The notes beneath the pieces are model-generated. The model was given only the letters and a program-made list of their open reading frames with translations, was not told the DNA's origin and did not search any database. A stretch of 47,182 bases of DNA, from contig JAWXCI010000039.1 in assembly GCA_034408895.1 (NCBI GenBank), positions 1-47,182 of the forward strand, written 5' to 3'. The stretch is from UBA4660 sp034408895. Its GTDB lineage: Bacteria; Bacteroidota; Bacteroidia; Flavobacteriales_D; Sanyastnellaceae. The position numbers were made by a program, and so were the translations under genes. Shown one piece after another: positions 24,743 to 33,578 of this stretch. Position 1 is the stretch's first letter, and each line of letters opens with the position of its first letter.

Positions 24743-25720
24743 TTACCTGATGCCTAATTTTTTCATTTCATATTCCAATGTTTCCTTTAATCCTTCTTTC
24801 AATGGGCGTGGATTGTAGCCCAAATCCTTTTTGGCTTTAGCGTTTGTACCCAGATAGGTGGCCCCAGCTTGAACGCGTAGTGCTTCGGAGGCATACATCT
24901 CAGGCAGTGTGATGAAAATTTCCGCCAGACGCGAGAACCAGGAACTGATTGTAAGTATAAAAGGAGGAACTGACATCGGTGGTTCTATCCCTGTTATTTC
25001 CTTGGCAATATCGAATGCCTCAACGAGTGTATGCGATTCGCCAGCGATGATGTAAGTGGTTGCCGGCTTCGCTATTTCCATAGCGAGAATATGAGCATGA
25101 GCAATGTCATCCACGTGCGCCCAACAGTACGCAGCGCGTTTTGGAATCAGCGGGAGTTTTTTCTTCAAATAGTTGCGCAGTGCTTCATCGGATAGGCTGG
25201 TGCCATCAGGTCCATAAATCAATCCGGGCATAACTATCACCAGAGGCAAACCTTCGCTGATGAATTTCTCCGCCACATCATGCGCTTCTGCTTTTGTGCG
25301 GTCGTATTCGCTGAGGTGCCTACCAGTGAAGTGGAAATTTTCATCGTTCAGTATTCCATTTGAATCGGAATTGACAGCCAGGGAGCTGGTGTAAACCCCT
25401 TTTGCAATTCCCAACTCTTTCATTAGTTCGCACACATTACGAGTACCATCAATATTTATTCTTCTCCCTGGTGACTTGTCTTTAACACCCACTTTGTACC
25501 AACCTGCCACATGAAACACACCATCACAACCACGCATGGCTTCGCGCATACTTTCTTTTTCAGTGACATCACCTTTCACCAAAGTGACACCTTTTGATTT
25601 GAGTGATTGAGCCGATTCAGGATTGCGAACTACCGCATTCACATCATGTCCCGCATGGCGAAGCTGGCGGACTAAACTGCCACCAACAAAACCAGTTGCA
25701 CCTGTAATGAAGTATTTCAT
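24743..25720 (-). CDS. NAD(P)-dependent epimerase/dehydratase (extended SDR, DFR-like)
   Basis: A 325-residue extended short-chain dehydrogenase. TGATGFVGGSLVRQL at residues 7-21 is the cofactor-binding glycine motif. GVYTSSLAVN gives the catalytic Ser region, and YDRTKAEAHD holds the YxxxK pair. VMPGLIYGPDGTS and WAHVDDIAHAHILAME follow the order of dihydroflavonol 4-reductase-like and hopanoid-associated sugar epimerases. The substrate is not determinable. It is in the same direction as, and 52 bp downstream of, the LolD-like gene. Confidence 0.82.
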   Translation of the reverse strand: MKYFITGATGFVGGSLVRQLRHAGHDVNAVVRNPESAQSLKSKGVTLVKGDVTEKESMREAMRGCDGVFHVAGWYKVGVKDKSPGRRINIDGTRNVCELMKELGIAKGVYTSSLAVNSDSNGILNDENFHFTGRHLSEYDRTKAEAHDVAEKFISEGLPLVIVMPGLIYGPDGTSLSDEALRNYLKKKLPLIPKRAAYCWAHVDDIAHAHILAMEIAKPATTYIIAGESHTLVEAFDIAKEITGIEPPMSVPPFILTISSWFSRLAEIFITLPEMYASEALRVQAGATYLGTNAKAKKDLGYNPRPLKEGLKETLEYEMKKLGIR

Positions 25721-25772
25721 GGTTAATCAGACCTGATGATTTTTTGAAACTTAAAATTATTGAGTCATAGAA

Positions 25773-26426
25773 TCAAACCTTGAGCTGTCCATCCTGCATT
25801 TCAATTTTCCTGTCGGCCATGTTGGCCAGTTCTTCGTTATGAGTAACAATGACGAAAGTGTGCCCGAATTTTTCCCGCAAATCAAAAAAAAGTTTGTGCA
25901 ACTCTCTCGCTTTGGCAGAATCGAGATTCCCGGAAGGTTCATCGGCCAGCACAACATCGGGTTGATTCATAAGTGCCCGCGCAACCGCTACACGCTGCTG
26001 CTCACCACCACTCAGTTCATTCGGTTTGTGATGAGTGCGCTCTGCCAGTCCCAAAAACACAAGCAATTCCGTTGCGCGTTTTTCCGCATCACTGCGATTT
26101 GATTTTGCAATGAAGGCAGGAATACATACGTTTTCAAGTGCAGTGAATTCGGGAAGAAGGTTATGAAACTGGAAGATAAAACCAATGTGCTTGTTCCGAA
26201 ACTTCGCAAGTTGACTGCTGCTTTGTAAAAACACATTTTGACCATTGAATGAAAGCGCACCATTATCGGGTTTGTCCAGGGTGCCTATAATGTGAAGCAA
26301 CGTGCTTTTACCGGCACCGCTTGCTCCAACAATGGAAACCACTTCTCCTCGCTGCACCTCTAGGTCAACGCCTTTCAGCACTTGTAGTTTACCGTATGAT
26401 TTGGTAATGTTTGTGGCTTTAATCAT
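25773..26426 (-). CDS. lolD: ABC transporter ATP-binding protein, LolD/MacB-like
   Basis: A 217-residue ATPase. Walker A GASGAGKST is at 34-42, the Q-loop lies in GFIFQFHNLLPEFTALENV, the signature is LSGGEQQRVAVARAL, and Walker B plus the catalytic Glu are in VVLADEPSGNLD. The H-loop is in VIVTHNEE. The Q-loop and signature contexts are those of the LolD/MacB/FtsE group, which drives lipoprotein release or envelope mechanotransmission. No permease gene is adjacent, so the partner lies elsewhere. The start is set at 26426 (MIKATNITKSYG). It is divergent from sucC, with 139 bp between the starts. Confidence 0.85.
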   Translation of the reverse strand: MIKATNITKSYGKLQVLKGVDLEVQRGEVVSIVGASGAGKSTLLHIIGTLDKPDNGALSFNGQNVFLQSSSQLAKFRNKHIGFIFQFHNLLPEFTALENVCIPAFIAKSNRSDAEKRATELLVFLGLAERTHHKPNELSGGEQQRVAVARALMNQPDVVLADEPSGNLDSAKARELHKLFFDLREKFGHTFVIVTHNEELANMADRKIEMQDGQLKV

Positions 26427-26565
26427 TCTATGAGTTCCTCCCGCTTCGCGCGGAATTGCTGGAGCGCAAAGAACGCAAAGACAATTCAAAAGCAACGAAG
26501 CACCTTAGCTATTGCCTCTTTCCCCGTGCTTCTATCTTCGCCCGCCAAAAAATAATTTTTCAGAA

Positions 26566-27777
26566 ATGAACATTCACGAATATCAGGGCAAATCAATTCT
26601 TGCAAGTTTCGGAGTTCCCATCCAGCGCGGCCATGTGGCCTCTACAGTTGAGGAAGCGATGGAAGCCGCAAAGAAATTGAAGGAAGAAACAGGAACAGGG
26701 TGGTTTGTGATTAAAGCACAAATACATGCAGGAGGTCGTGGCAAAGGCACTATCACCGAAACAGGCTCACGCGGAGTTGTACTTGCAAAAAGTCTGGAAG
26801 AAGTTCCGGAAAAAGCCAAAGGCATTTTGGGTGGACATCTCGTGACACTTCAGACAAAAGCAAAAGGAAAGAAGGTGAATAAAATCTATATTGCGGAAGA
26901 TGTGTATGCACCGGGAGCATCGGAAACAAAGGAATTCTACCTATCCATTTTACTTGACCGCGCATTGGGCCGCAACGTGATTGTCTATTCTCCCGATGGC
27001 GGCATGAACATCGAGGATGTTGCGCACAATACTCCTGAAAGAATTTTTAAGGAATGGATTGACCCGCTCACCGGAGTTAATGATTTCCAGTGCAGGAAAA
27101 TTGCTTTCAATCTTGGATTGAGTGGAGATGCATTCAAGCAGATGCTGGTGTTTGTGAAAAAACTTTACACAGCATATGTAGGAATTGATGCCTCCATGTT
27201 TGAAATCAACCCTGTCCTTAAGACATCGGATGACAGAATTATTGCCGTGGATGCTAAAGTTTCGCTGGACAACAACGGTCTTGTTCGGCATCCCGATTAT
27301 CAAGCACTCCGGGACACAACGGAAGAAGACCCGATTGAAGTGGAAGCAAGCCATGCAGATTTGAATTATGTGAAACTGGATGGAAATGTGGGTTGCATGG
27401 TGAACGGTGCCGGGCTTGCAATGGCCACGATGGACATCATAAAACTTTCAGGAGGTGAACCTGCAAACTTTCTGGATGTGGGTGGAACCGCAGATGCAAA
27501 ACGCGTGGAGACGGCTTTCAGAATCATACTTCGTGACTCAGCGGTTAAAGCAATTCTCGTAAACATCTTCGGAGGTATCGTTCGCTGCGATCGCGTGGCA
27601 CAGGGCATTGTGGACGCCTACACGAATATCGGTGACGTCAAAGTTCCCATCATAGTTCGACTACAGGGAACCAATGCTGTGGAAGCAAAAAAACTGTTGG
27701 ATGACTCTGGATTAAAAGTGCATAGTGTGATTACACTGCAAGAGGCCGCTGATAAGGTGAAGACTCTGCTCAACTAA
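26566..27777 (+). CDS. sucC: succinate-CoA ligase (ADP-forming) subunit beta
   Basis: A 403-residue ATP-grasp subunit of succinyl-CoA synthetase in the TCA cycle. MNIHEYQGKSILASFGVPIQ is the standard opening and sets the start at 26566. The ATP-grasp Lys region is VIKAQIHAGGRGKG. VFEINPVLKTSD and DAKVSLDNN hold metal ligands, and LVNIFGGIVRCDRVAQGIV is the C-terminal subunit-interface signature. The alpha subunit gene sucD is not adjacent, so the two subunits are encoded apart. The trp regulatory region follows directly. Confidence 0.94.
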   Translation: MNIHEYQGKSILASFGVPIQRGHVASTVEEAMEAAKKLKEETGTGWFVIKAQIHAGGRGKGTITETGSRGVVLAKSLEEVPEKAKGILGGHLVTLQTKAKGKKVNKIYIAEDVYAPGASETKEFYLSILLDRALGRNVIVYSPDGGMNIEDVAHNTPERIFKEWIDPLTGVNDFQCRKIAFNLGLSGDAFKQMLVFVKKLYTAYVGIDASMFEINPVLKTSDDRIIAVDAKVSLDNNGLVRHPDYQALRDTTEEDPIEVEASHADLNYVKLDGNVGCMVNGAGLAMATMDIIKLSGGEPANFLDVGGTADAKRVETAFRIILRDSAVKAILVNIFGGIVRCDRVAQGIVDAYTNIGDVKVPIIVRLQGTNAVEAKKLLDDSGLKVHSVITLQEAADKVKTLLN

Positions 27778-27782
27778 ATTTT

Positions 27783-27816
27783 TTTGAACGATGTTACTAA
27801 TGCCATTCTATTTTTG
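27783..27816 (+). promoter_or_regulatory. predicted promoter for the trp operon (TTTG / TATTTTTG)
   Basis: TATTTTTG at 27809-27816 fits the Bacteroidota -7 consensus TAnnTTTG exactly. TTTG at 27783-27786 can serve as the -33 element with a 22-bp spacer, inside the usual range. Transcription would start at about 27820-27823, at or just before the leader-peptide ATG. The start site itself is inferred, not observed. Confidence 0.6.
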
Positions 27817-27820
27817 CCCA

Positions 27821-27886
27821 ATGAAAATGATTTCAAATAACAATTGGTGGTGGCTGTCGCGCTCTTTGCTGCGGACAGGTTGCTGA
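27821..27886 (+). CDS. trpL: trp operon leader peptide (three consecutive Trp codons)
   Basis: A 21-codon frame translating as MKMISNNNWWWLSRSLLRTG plus Cys, with TGG TGG TGG at 27845-27853 and a stop at 27884-27886. It sits directly before a terminator that precedes trpE, exactly where an attenuation control peptide is expected. A ribosome stalled on the Trp codons would cover RNA segment 1 (27854-27860). An internal ATG at codon 3 could also start translation. There is no Shine-Dalgarno sequence, and the predicted transcript start is within a few bases of the first ATG, so translation may be nearly leaderless. Confidence 0.85.
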   Translation: MKMISNNNWWWLSRSLLRTGC

Positions 27887-27950
27887 TTGTTATTCGGCAT
27901 AAACGGGAAAGAATTTTAAGCCCGCTGTTCGCAAAGACAGCGGGTTTTTT
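27854..27950 (+). promoter_or_regulatory. trp attenuator: segments 1:2, 2:3 and 3:4
   Basis: Four RNA segments with mutually exclusive pairing are visible. Segment 1 CTGTCGC (27854-27860) pairs with GCGGACAG (27871-27878) with one bulge. Segment 2 TGCGGACAG (27870-27878) also pairs over 9 bp, with one G-U, with segment 3 CTGTTCGCA (27925-27933): the antiterminator. The terminator stem is CCCGCTGT (27921-27928) with ACAGCGGG (27937-27944), followed by TTTTTT. Segment 1 lies directly after the three Trp codons, so stalling there frees segment 2. This is classical ribosome-mediated attenuation by charged tRNA-Trp, inferred from structure. Confidence 0.85.
27918..27950 (+). terminator. trp attenuator intrinsic terminator
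   Basis: An 8-bp perfect stem CCCGCTGT/ACAGCGGG with an 8-base loop, extendable by A-U and G-U pairs, followed by six T (27945-27950). It ends 12 bp before the trpE start codon, so it controls entry into the operon rather than ending sucC. Confidence 0.9.
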
Positions 27951-27961
27951 GTTGTTGAACA

Positions 27962-29377
27962 ATGAAGAAAATAACACTGCATACTTCCACGAAAAGAATG
28001 TTGGCCGACACCATCACTCCGGTGGGTACCTACATGATGCTGCGCGATAAATTTCATGGAGCACTACTTCTGGAAAGCTCCGACTATCACTCGCGTGATG
28101 ACAGTTTTTCGTTTATCTGCTTAGGCAAAATTGCTGAATACGTTTTCGATGGGAACCGGACAAAAGTGACTGTAAAGAATGAAGTTGTTTCAAGATTTGC
28201 GATTCAATCGCGGGAAGACTTGCTCGCTTCGTTGCAGGAATTTCAACACCTGTTTTCCGTTGAACCAAGTGCCGCAGGTCTCAAAGGACAAGGCTTCTAC
28301 GGTTTCATGAACTATGATGCTGTTTCATTTTTCGAAACCCTAAAAACGGGGGGGAAGAAAAACTCCGGGAAGCAAACACCGCTGATTCAATATGCGCTTT
28401 TCCATTTTATTCTGGTGTTCAATCACTTCAATAATGAGTTGGTCATTCTTGAAAATCGTCTTGATGGAAAAGCAAAACATGACATGGATGAACTTATCCG
28501 CATGTTGAATGGTTCCTCTGTTCCTCCATTTGATTTCAAAATCCACGGACATGAATCGGCAAGTTGCACCAATGAACAATTCAGTAAAATGGTGGCAGAT
28601 GCAAAACAGCATTGTCAACGGGGCGATGTATTTCAGGTGGTGCTCTCAAGAAGATTTTCACAGGCCTATTCCGGTGACGATTTCGCATTGTACCGCCAAC
28701 TTCGTTCTATCAATCCTTCACCTTACTTGTTCTATTTCGATAATGGAAATTTTCGGCTCTTCGGTTCATCACCGGAGTTGCAGGTAATGATAAAAAATGG
28801 TGAAGCAAGCATCCATCCTATTGCGGGAACCATCAGGCGAACCGGTGATGCGCAGCAGGATTTACAACTGGCTGATAAACTTGCTCACGACCCGAAGGAA
28901 AAATCAGAACATATAATGCTGGTGGATTTGGCGCGAAACGATTTGAGTCGCCATTGCACGAACGTGGAGGTGAAAAAATTCAGCGAGGTGCAATTCTTTT
29001 CCCACGTCATTCACCTAGTGAGCGAAGTGAAGGGTAAATTAAAAAATGAAAATGTGATGTGGGAGGTGGTGGCCGATACCTTTCCGGCAGGCACGCTAAG
29101 TGGTGCACCAAAAGTGCGCGCTATGCAACTTATAGAGGAGTATGAGCCTGAACAACGTGGATATTACGGGGGAGCCATAGGCACCTTTGGATTTGATGGT
29201 TCATTCAATCATGCCATCATGATTCGAACCTTTCTTTCCAAAAACGGAAAGCTGCACTACCAGGCAGGTGCTGGTATTGTGCAAGCAAGTGATGAAGAAA
29301 AAGAATTACAGGAGGTGAATAACAAATTGGGAGCGTTGCGAAAAGCGATTGCACTCGCAACTACTCAAACCGAATAA
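27962..29377 (+). CDS. trpE: anthranilate synthase component I
   Basis: A 471-residue chorismate-using enzyme that, with the TrpG glutaminase, makes anthranilate. The N-terminal feedback region includes LLLESSDYHSRDDSFSF, whose LLES segment normally binds tryptophan. The catalytic C-terminal domain has QVVLSRRFSQ, PSPYLFYFD, GSSPE, PIAGTIRRTGD, LVDLARNDLSRH, TFPAGTLSGAPKVRAMQLIEE and GYYGGAIG. It is the first structural gene of the operon and lies just after the attenuator. trpG begins 2 bp after its stop. Confidence 0.96.
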   Translation: MKKITLHTSTKRMLADTITPVGTYMMLRDKFHGALLLESSDYHSRDDSFSFICLGKIAEYVFDGNRTKVTVKNEVVSRFAIQSREDLLASLQEFQHLFSVEPSAAGLKGQGFYGFMNYDAVSFFETLKTGGKKNSGKQTPLIQYALFHFILVFNHFNNELVILENRLDGKAKHDMDELIRMLNGSSVPPFDFKIHGHESASCTNEQFSKMVADAKQHCQRGDVFQVVLSRRFSQAYSGDDFALYRQLRSINPSPYLFYFDNGNFRLFGSSPELQVMIKNGEASIHPIAGTIRRTGDAQQDLQLADKLAHDPKEKSEHIMLVDLARNDLSRHCTNVEVKKFSEVQFFSHVIHLVSEVKGKLKNENVMWEVVADTFPAGTLSGAPKVRAMQLIEEYEPEQRGYYGGAIGTFGFDGSFNHAIMIRTFLSKNGKLHYQAGAGIVQASDEEKELQEVNNKLGALRKAIALATTQTE

Positions 29378-29379
29378 CT

Positions 29380-29946
29380 ATGAAAATTCTCGTCTTTGAC
29401 AACTACGACAGCTTTACGTACAACCTCGTTCATGCAGTTGAAAAAATAACGGGCGAACAAGTGGATGTGTTTCGCAACGATAAAATTTCGCTGAGTGAAA
29501 TTGATTCTTATGATAAAATTGTTTTGTCACCCGGTCCTGGCATTCCCTCTGAAGCGGGAATTCTCCTTGATGTGGTTCGCACTTACGCTGCTACCAAAAA
29601 CATTTTAGGGGTATGCCTCGGTCACCAGGCCATTGGCGAGGCAATGGGTGGTGAATTGGAGAACCTGACTACAGTATTTCACGGTGTGAGCACAAAAGCA
29701 AACGTGGTGCACGATGACATCCTGTTCCGCGACTTGCCAAATGAATTTGAAGTGGGACGCTACCACTCATGGGTGGTGAAAGAACCATTGCCCAATGAAC
29801 TTATTGTTACCGCAAGAGATGAAAATGGCCAGGTGATGGCAATGAAGCATTCGAAGCACCGGGTGCGTGGTGTGCAGTTTCATCCTGAATCTATTCTCAC
29901 GCCACTCGGTGAAAAAATACTGGACAACTGGCTAAAGTTTTCGTGA
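29380..29946 (+). CDS. trpG: anthranilate synthase component II (glutamine amidotransferase)
   Basis: A 188-residue class I glutamine amidotransferase that supplies ammonia to TrpE. The nucleophile is Cys79 in LGVCLGHQAIGE, and the catalytic His/Glu are in VQFHPESIL. NYDSFTYNLVHAVE and LSPGPGIPSEAG complete the family signature. The stop codon overlaps the trpD start by one base (TGATG), implying translational coupling. It may also serve para-aminobenzoate synthase, as TrpG does in some bacteria; no evidence here decides that. Confidence 0.95.
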   Translation: MKILVFDNYDSFTYNLVHAVEKITGEQVDVFRNDKISLSEIDSYDKIVLSPGPGIPSEAGILLDVVRTYAATKNILGVCLGHQAIGEAMGGELENLTTVFHGVSTKANVVHDDILFRDLPNEFEVGRYHSWVVKEPLPNELIVTARDENGQVMAMKHSKHRVRGVQFHPESILTPLGEKILDNWLKFS

Positions 29947-30938
29947 TGAAGAAAATTCTTGAGCAACTATATCACAACGAACCTCTTTCGAGTGCACAGG
30001 CAAGCGATGTGCTCACTGCCATTGCCGCTGGTGCGATGAACCCCGCACAGGTTGCCAGTTTCATCACAGTGTATCTCATGCGGAGCATCACTGTGAATGA
30101 ACTGCGTGGTTTTCGTGAAGCGATGCTGGAGATAGCCATTCCATTTCACACCGAACGCGATTGCATTGACCTCTGCGGAACAGGTGGCGATGGCAAGAAC
30201 ACATTTAATATCTCCACGCTATCATCATTTGTAGTTGCTGCCTGCGGAGTGTCGGTCGCTAAACATGGAAACTACGGAGTGAGCAGTGTGAGCGGAAGTA
30301 GCAATGTCATGGAATACTTTGGGTACCGATTCACCAACGATGAAGAAACACTGACAAAGCAATTGGACAAATGCAACATCTGTTTTCTACATGCCCCGCT
30401 TTTTCATCCAGCAATGAAAGCTGTTGCCCCTGTGCGAAAGGAATTAGGTGTAAAAACTTTCTTCAACATGTTGGGTCCGCTGGTCAATCCTGCACGACCA
30501 ACTTATCGCTGCACTGGTGTATTCAGCTTGCAGGTCGCCAGGCTCTATCACCACTTACTGCAACAGTCCGGTGAAAAATATTCAATCATTCATTCGCTTG
30601 ACGGATACGATGAAATTTCACTTACAGGTAACGTGCGCATTTATACTTCGACATCTGAAAATGATTTTCACCCCACAGATTTTCAAAGCGAACGATTGAA
30701 GCCCGAAGAATTATTTGGTGGTGATACAGTTGAAGAAGCTGCAAAAATTTTTATCAGCATCCTGGAAGGAAATGGGACGAAAGCGCAGAAGGCTGTAGTC
30801 GCTGGCAACTCTGGGATTGCATTAATAACGGCTCATCCACATTGGTCACTTGAAGAAGCCATTACCAGAGCGGATGAATCACTACAAAACGGAAAAGCAC
30901 TTCAAACATTTAAACAACTTCTTGCATTGCAATCATGA
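29946..30938 (+). CDS. trpD: anthranilate phosphoribosyltransferase
   Basis: A 330-residue enzyme that transfers phosphoribose from PRPP to anthranilate. CGTGGDGKNTFNISTLSSF gives the PRPP/anthranilate loop, with VSVAKHGNYGVSSVSGSSNV next and FFNMLGPLVNPARP after. The start is ATG 29946, overlapping the trpG stop by one base. A GTG at 29943 would extend it by one residue, but ATG is preferred. It overlaps trpC by 4 bp. Confidence 0.95.
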   Translation: MKKILEQLYHNEPLSSAQASDVLTAIAAGAMNPAQVASFITVYLMRSITVNELRGFREAMLEIAIPFHTERDCIDLCGTGGDGKNTFNISTLSSFVVAACGVSVAKHGNYGVSSVSGSSNVMEYFGYRFTNDEETLTKQLDKCNICFLHAPLFHPAMKAVAPVRKELGVKTFFNMLGPLVNPARPTYRCTGVFSLQVARLYHHLLQQSGEKYSIIHSLDGYDEISLTGNVRIYTSTSENDFHPTDFQSERLKPEELFGGDTVEEAAKIFISILEGNGTKAQKAVVAGNSGIALITAHPHWSLEEAITRADESLQNGKALQTFKQLLALQS

Positions 30939-31726
30939 ATAAACTGGAAGAAATAATTGCTTGCACCCGAAAGCGTGTGACCGAACAAAAGGAAATGTAT
31001 CCTGAAAAACTGTTGGAGAAATCCATCTATTCCAATACGCCTTGTGTTTCGTTGAAGAAATACCTGATGCGCACCGACCTGCATGGAATCATTGCAGAGT
31101 TCAAACGACAGTCTCCTTCCAAAGGTGTGTTGAACAACTATGCACCGGTTGAGCGCACCTCCATGGGGTACATGCAGGCAGGAGCCAGCGCATTGAGCAT
31201 TTTGACAGAACCACAATTCTTCAAAGGAAAAAATGAAGACTTAACTGTAGCAAGGAAGTTCAATTACTGCCCGATTCTTCGAAAGGACTTTACCGTTAGT
31301 GAATATCAAATCATCGAGGCAAAATCCATAGGTGCCGATGTGGTGTTGCTGCTTGCAAGTGTTCTGTCAAAGGACGAAATGAAAACATTCACATCAACAG
31401 CGCATTCCCTTGCGCTGGAAGTACTCGTGGAAATTCGAGGTGAAGAAGAACTTGAAAATGTTCCTTCCGACGCAGATATCGTTGGAGTGAACAACCGAAA
31501 CCTGGAAGATTTTTCAGAGAGCATCGAACAATCCATTCGTATGTCCGAATTTATTCCCAAAGGGTTTGTCAAAATTTCAGAAAGCGGAATTCATGAAGCA
31601 TCAACCATCGTAAAATTGAAACAACACGGCTACAGAGGCTTTTTGATTGGCGGGCACTTTATGCAGCAGGCTCGACCGGAACAGGCTTGTGCACAATTGA
31701 TTCAGGAACTTGACCATTACCCTTGA
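30935..31726 (+). CDS. trpC: indole-3-glycerol phosphate synthase
   Basis: A 263-residue (beta/alpha)8 enzyme that closes the indole ring. IIAEFKRQSPSKGVLNN holds the catalytic Lys, and SILTEPQFFKGKNEDL, ILRKDFTVSEYQIIEAKSIGADVVLLL and IVGVNNRNLEDF follow in family order. The final phosphate-binding turn is RGFLIGGHFM. It overlaps trpD by 4 bp. It is separate from trpF, unlike the fused enterobacterial protein, and 32 bp precede trpF. Confidence 0.95.
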   Translation: MNKLEEIIACTRKRVTEQKEMYPEKLLEKSIYSNTPCVSLKKYLMRTDLHGIIAEFKRQSPSKGVLNNYAPVERTSMGYMQAGASALSILTEPQFFKGKNEDLTVARKFNYCPILRKDFTVSEYQIIEAKSIGADVVLLLASVLSKDEMKTFTSTAHSLALEVLVEIRGEEELENVPSDADIVGVNNRNLEDFSESIEQSIRMSEFIPKGFVKISESGIHEASTIVKLKQHGYRGFLIGGHFMQQARPEQACAQLIQELDHYP

Positions 31727-31758
31727 GATGTTTTTAAAACATCGTAATCCATGCCCAA

Positions 31759-32385
31759 ATGAAAATCAAAGTCTGCGGAATGAAATACAAAGACAACATA
31801 AATGAAGTGGCAGCACTTCGCCCGGATTTCATGGGTTTCATTTTCTACAAAAGCTCACTGCGCTATGTGGGAGATGACTGGAATGTTGAATGGCTGAACG
31901 TCATTCCCTCAACCACTAAGCGAGTGGGCGTATTTGTAAATGAAGATTTGGATGCGATTAAAAAAAAAGTAGAACAATTTCATCTTGACTATGTGCAACT
32001 CCATGGAAGTGAATCATCGGAGGTGTGTTTGGAAATGAGAGAGAAAACTGGGGTTATCAAGGCGTTCGGAGTGGATGAACTTTTTGATTTATCTATTTTG
32101 AACGGATACAAAAACTGTTGCGACATGTTTCTCTTCGATACAAAAACATCCTCGCATGGCGGAAGTGGAAGGACATTCCCCTGGCGTCTCCTTGACCAGT
32201 ATAATCTTGACGTACCTTTTCTACTCAGCGGTGGTATCGGGCCTGAACGTACCAAAGAGATTCTAATCTCACGGCATCCAAAAATGTTCGGCCTGGATTT
32301 GAATTCACGGTTTGAGATTACACCTGGGCTCAAAAACACAGACTCACTGAACACCTTCATTCACACACTCAAAAAACTGCAATGA
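31759..32385 (+). CDS. trpF: phosphoribosylanthranilate isomerase
   Basis: A 208-residue (beta/alpha)8 isomerase acting between TrpD and TrpC. The opening MKIKVCGMKYKDNINEVAAL contains the catalytic Cys (KVCGM). PDFMGFIFYKSSLRYV, VGVFVNE, VQLHGSES and the catalytic Asp region LFDTKTSSHGGSGRTF follow. PFLLSGGIGPE and GLDLNSRFEITPGLKN close the phosphate site. It overlaps trpB by 4 bp. Confidence 0.95.
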   Translation: MKIKVCGMKYKDNINEVAALRPDFMGFIFYKSSLRYVGDDWNVEWLNVIPSTTKRVGVFVNEDLDAIKKKVEQFHLDYVQLHGSESSEVCLEMREKTGVIKAFGVDELFDLSILNGYKNCCDMFLFDTKTSSHGGSGRTFPWRLLDQYNLDVPFLLSGGIGPERTKEILISRHPKMFGLDLNSRFEITPGLKNTDSLNTFIHTLKKLQ

Positions 32386-33578
32386 AAACACAATACCTGG
32401 CAGACGAAAAAGGATTTTACGGTGAGTTTGGTGGAGCCTTCATTCCTGAATTACTCCATTTCCCTGTGGAAGAATTACAGCAGAAATATCTCGGTATTAT
32501 CGAAAGTGATATGTTCAAAAAAGAGATGGACTATTGGCTGAAAAACTATGTAGGCCGACCATCTCCACTCTATCACGCACAGCGATTGAGCAAGAAATAC
32601 AGCGCCAACATTTTCCTTAAGCGTGAAGACCTGAATCATACTGGTGCACACAAAGTCAACAATACCATCGGGCAAATCCTTCTGGCCAAAAGGATGAATA
32701 AGCCGAACATCATTGCTGAAACCGGAGCGGGGCAACACGGTGTTGCAACTGCAACTGTGTGTGCACTTATGAATATGCCGTGCACTGTTTACATGGGCGC
32801 AATTGATGTGGAAAGACAGGCACCAAATGTTGTACGCATGAAAATGCTGGGTGCTGAAGTAGTGCCCGTGCATAGCGGAAGTAAAACACTGAAAGACGCT
32901 ACCAACGAGGCCATCCGTCATTGGATAAATAATCCTGAAGACACGTTTTACATTATAGGTTCTGTTGTTGGTCCACATCCTTATCCCGATATGGTTGCAA
33001 GATTCCAGTCCGTTATCAGTGAGGAAATCCGCGCCCAACTTTTATCACAAACAGGAAATGAATTGCCGACACATGTACTTGCATGTGTGGGTGGTGGCAG
33101 CAATGCAGCAGGAGCATTCTTTCACTTTCTCCATGAAGAAAACGTGAAACTGGTGGGAGTGGAAGCAGCGGGAAAAGGAATTGACACGCACCAAACCGCT
33201 GCAACACTTGTGGCAGGCAAGACTGGAATTATTCATGGCAGCAAAACACTACTGATGCAAACAGCAGATGGACAGATTGAAGAACCATACAGCATTTCCG
33301 CAGGACTTGATTATCCTGGAATCGGACCTCTTCACGCACATCTGCACACGAGTGGGCGAGCCACTTACTTGAATGCAACTGATGACGAAGCGTTGGCAGC
33401 TGTATTTGAACTGACTCGCCTCGAGGGCATCATCCCGGCATTGGAACCGGCACATGCGCTGGCAGTGTTAGGAAAAATGAATCTCAAAAAAGATGATACT
33501 GTAGTCGTGTGTTTATCTGGAAGAGGCGATAAAGATTTAGCAACGTACACGAAGTATATGGAGGAGGAAGCGCTATGA
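32382..33578 (+). CDS. trpB: tryptophan synthase beta subunit
   Basis: A 398-residue PLP enzyme that makes Trp from indole and Ser. GEFGGAFIPELL begins the protein. The PLP Lys is in REDLNHTGAHKVNNTIGQ, followed by AETGAGQHGVATATV. ACVGGGSNAAGAFF binds the PLP phosphate, and VVVCLSGRGDKD lies near the C-terminus. Length and motifs are those of the classical TrpB1 type that works with TrpA, whose gene overlaps by 4 bp downstream. Confidence 0.97.
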   Translation: MKTQYLADEKGFYGEFGGAFIPELLHFPVEELQQKYLGIIESDMFKKEMDYWLKNYVGRPSPLYHAQRLSKKYSANIFLKREDLNHTGAHKVNNTIGQILLAKRMNKPNIIAETGAGQHGVATATVCALMNMPCTVYMGAIDVERQAPNVVRMKMLGAEVVPVHSGSKTLKDATNEAIRHWINNPEDTFYIIGSVVGPHPYPDMVARFQSVISEEIRAQLLSQTGNELPTHVLACVGGGSNAAGAFFHFLHEENVKLVGVEAAGKGIDTHQTAATLVAGKTGIIHGSKTLLMQTADGQIEEPYSISAGLDYPGIGPLHAHLHTSGRATYLNATDDEALAAVFELTRLEGIIPALEPAHALAVLGKMNLKKDDTVVVCLSGRGDKDLATYTKYMEEEAL

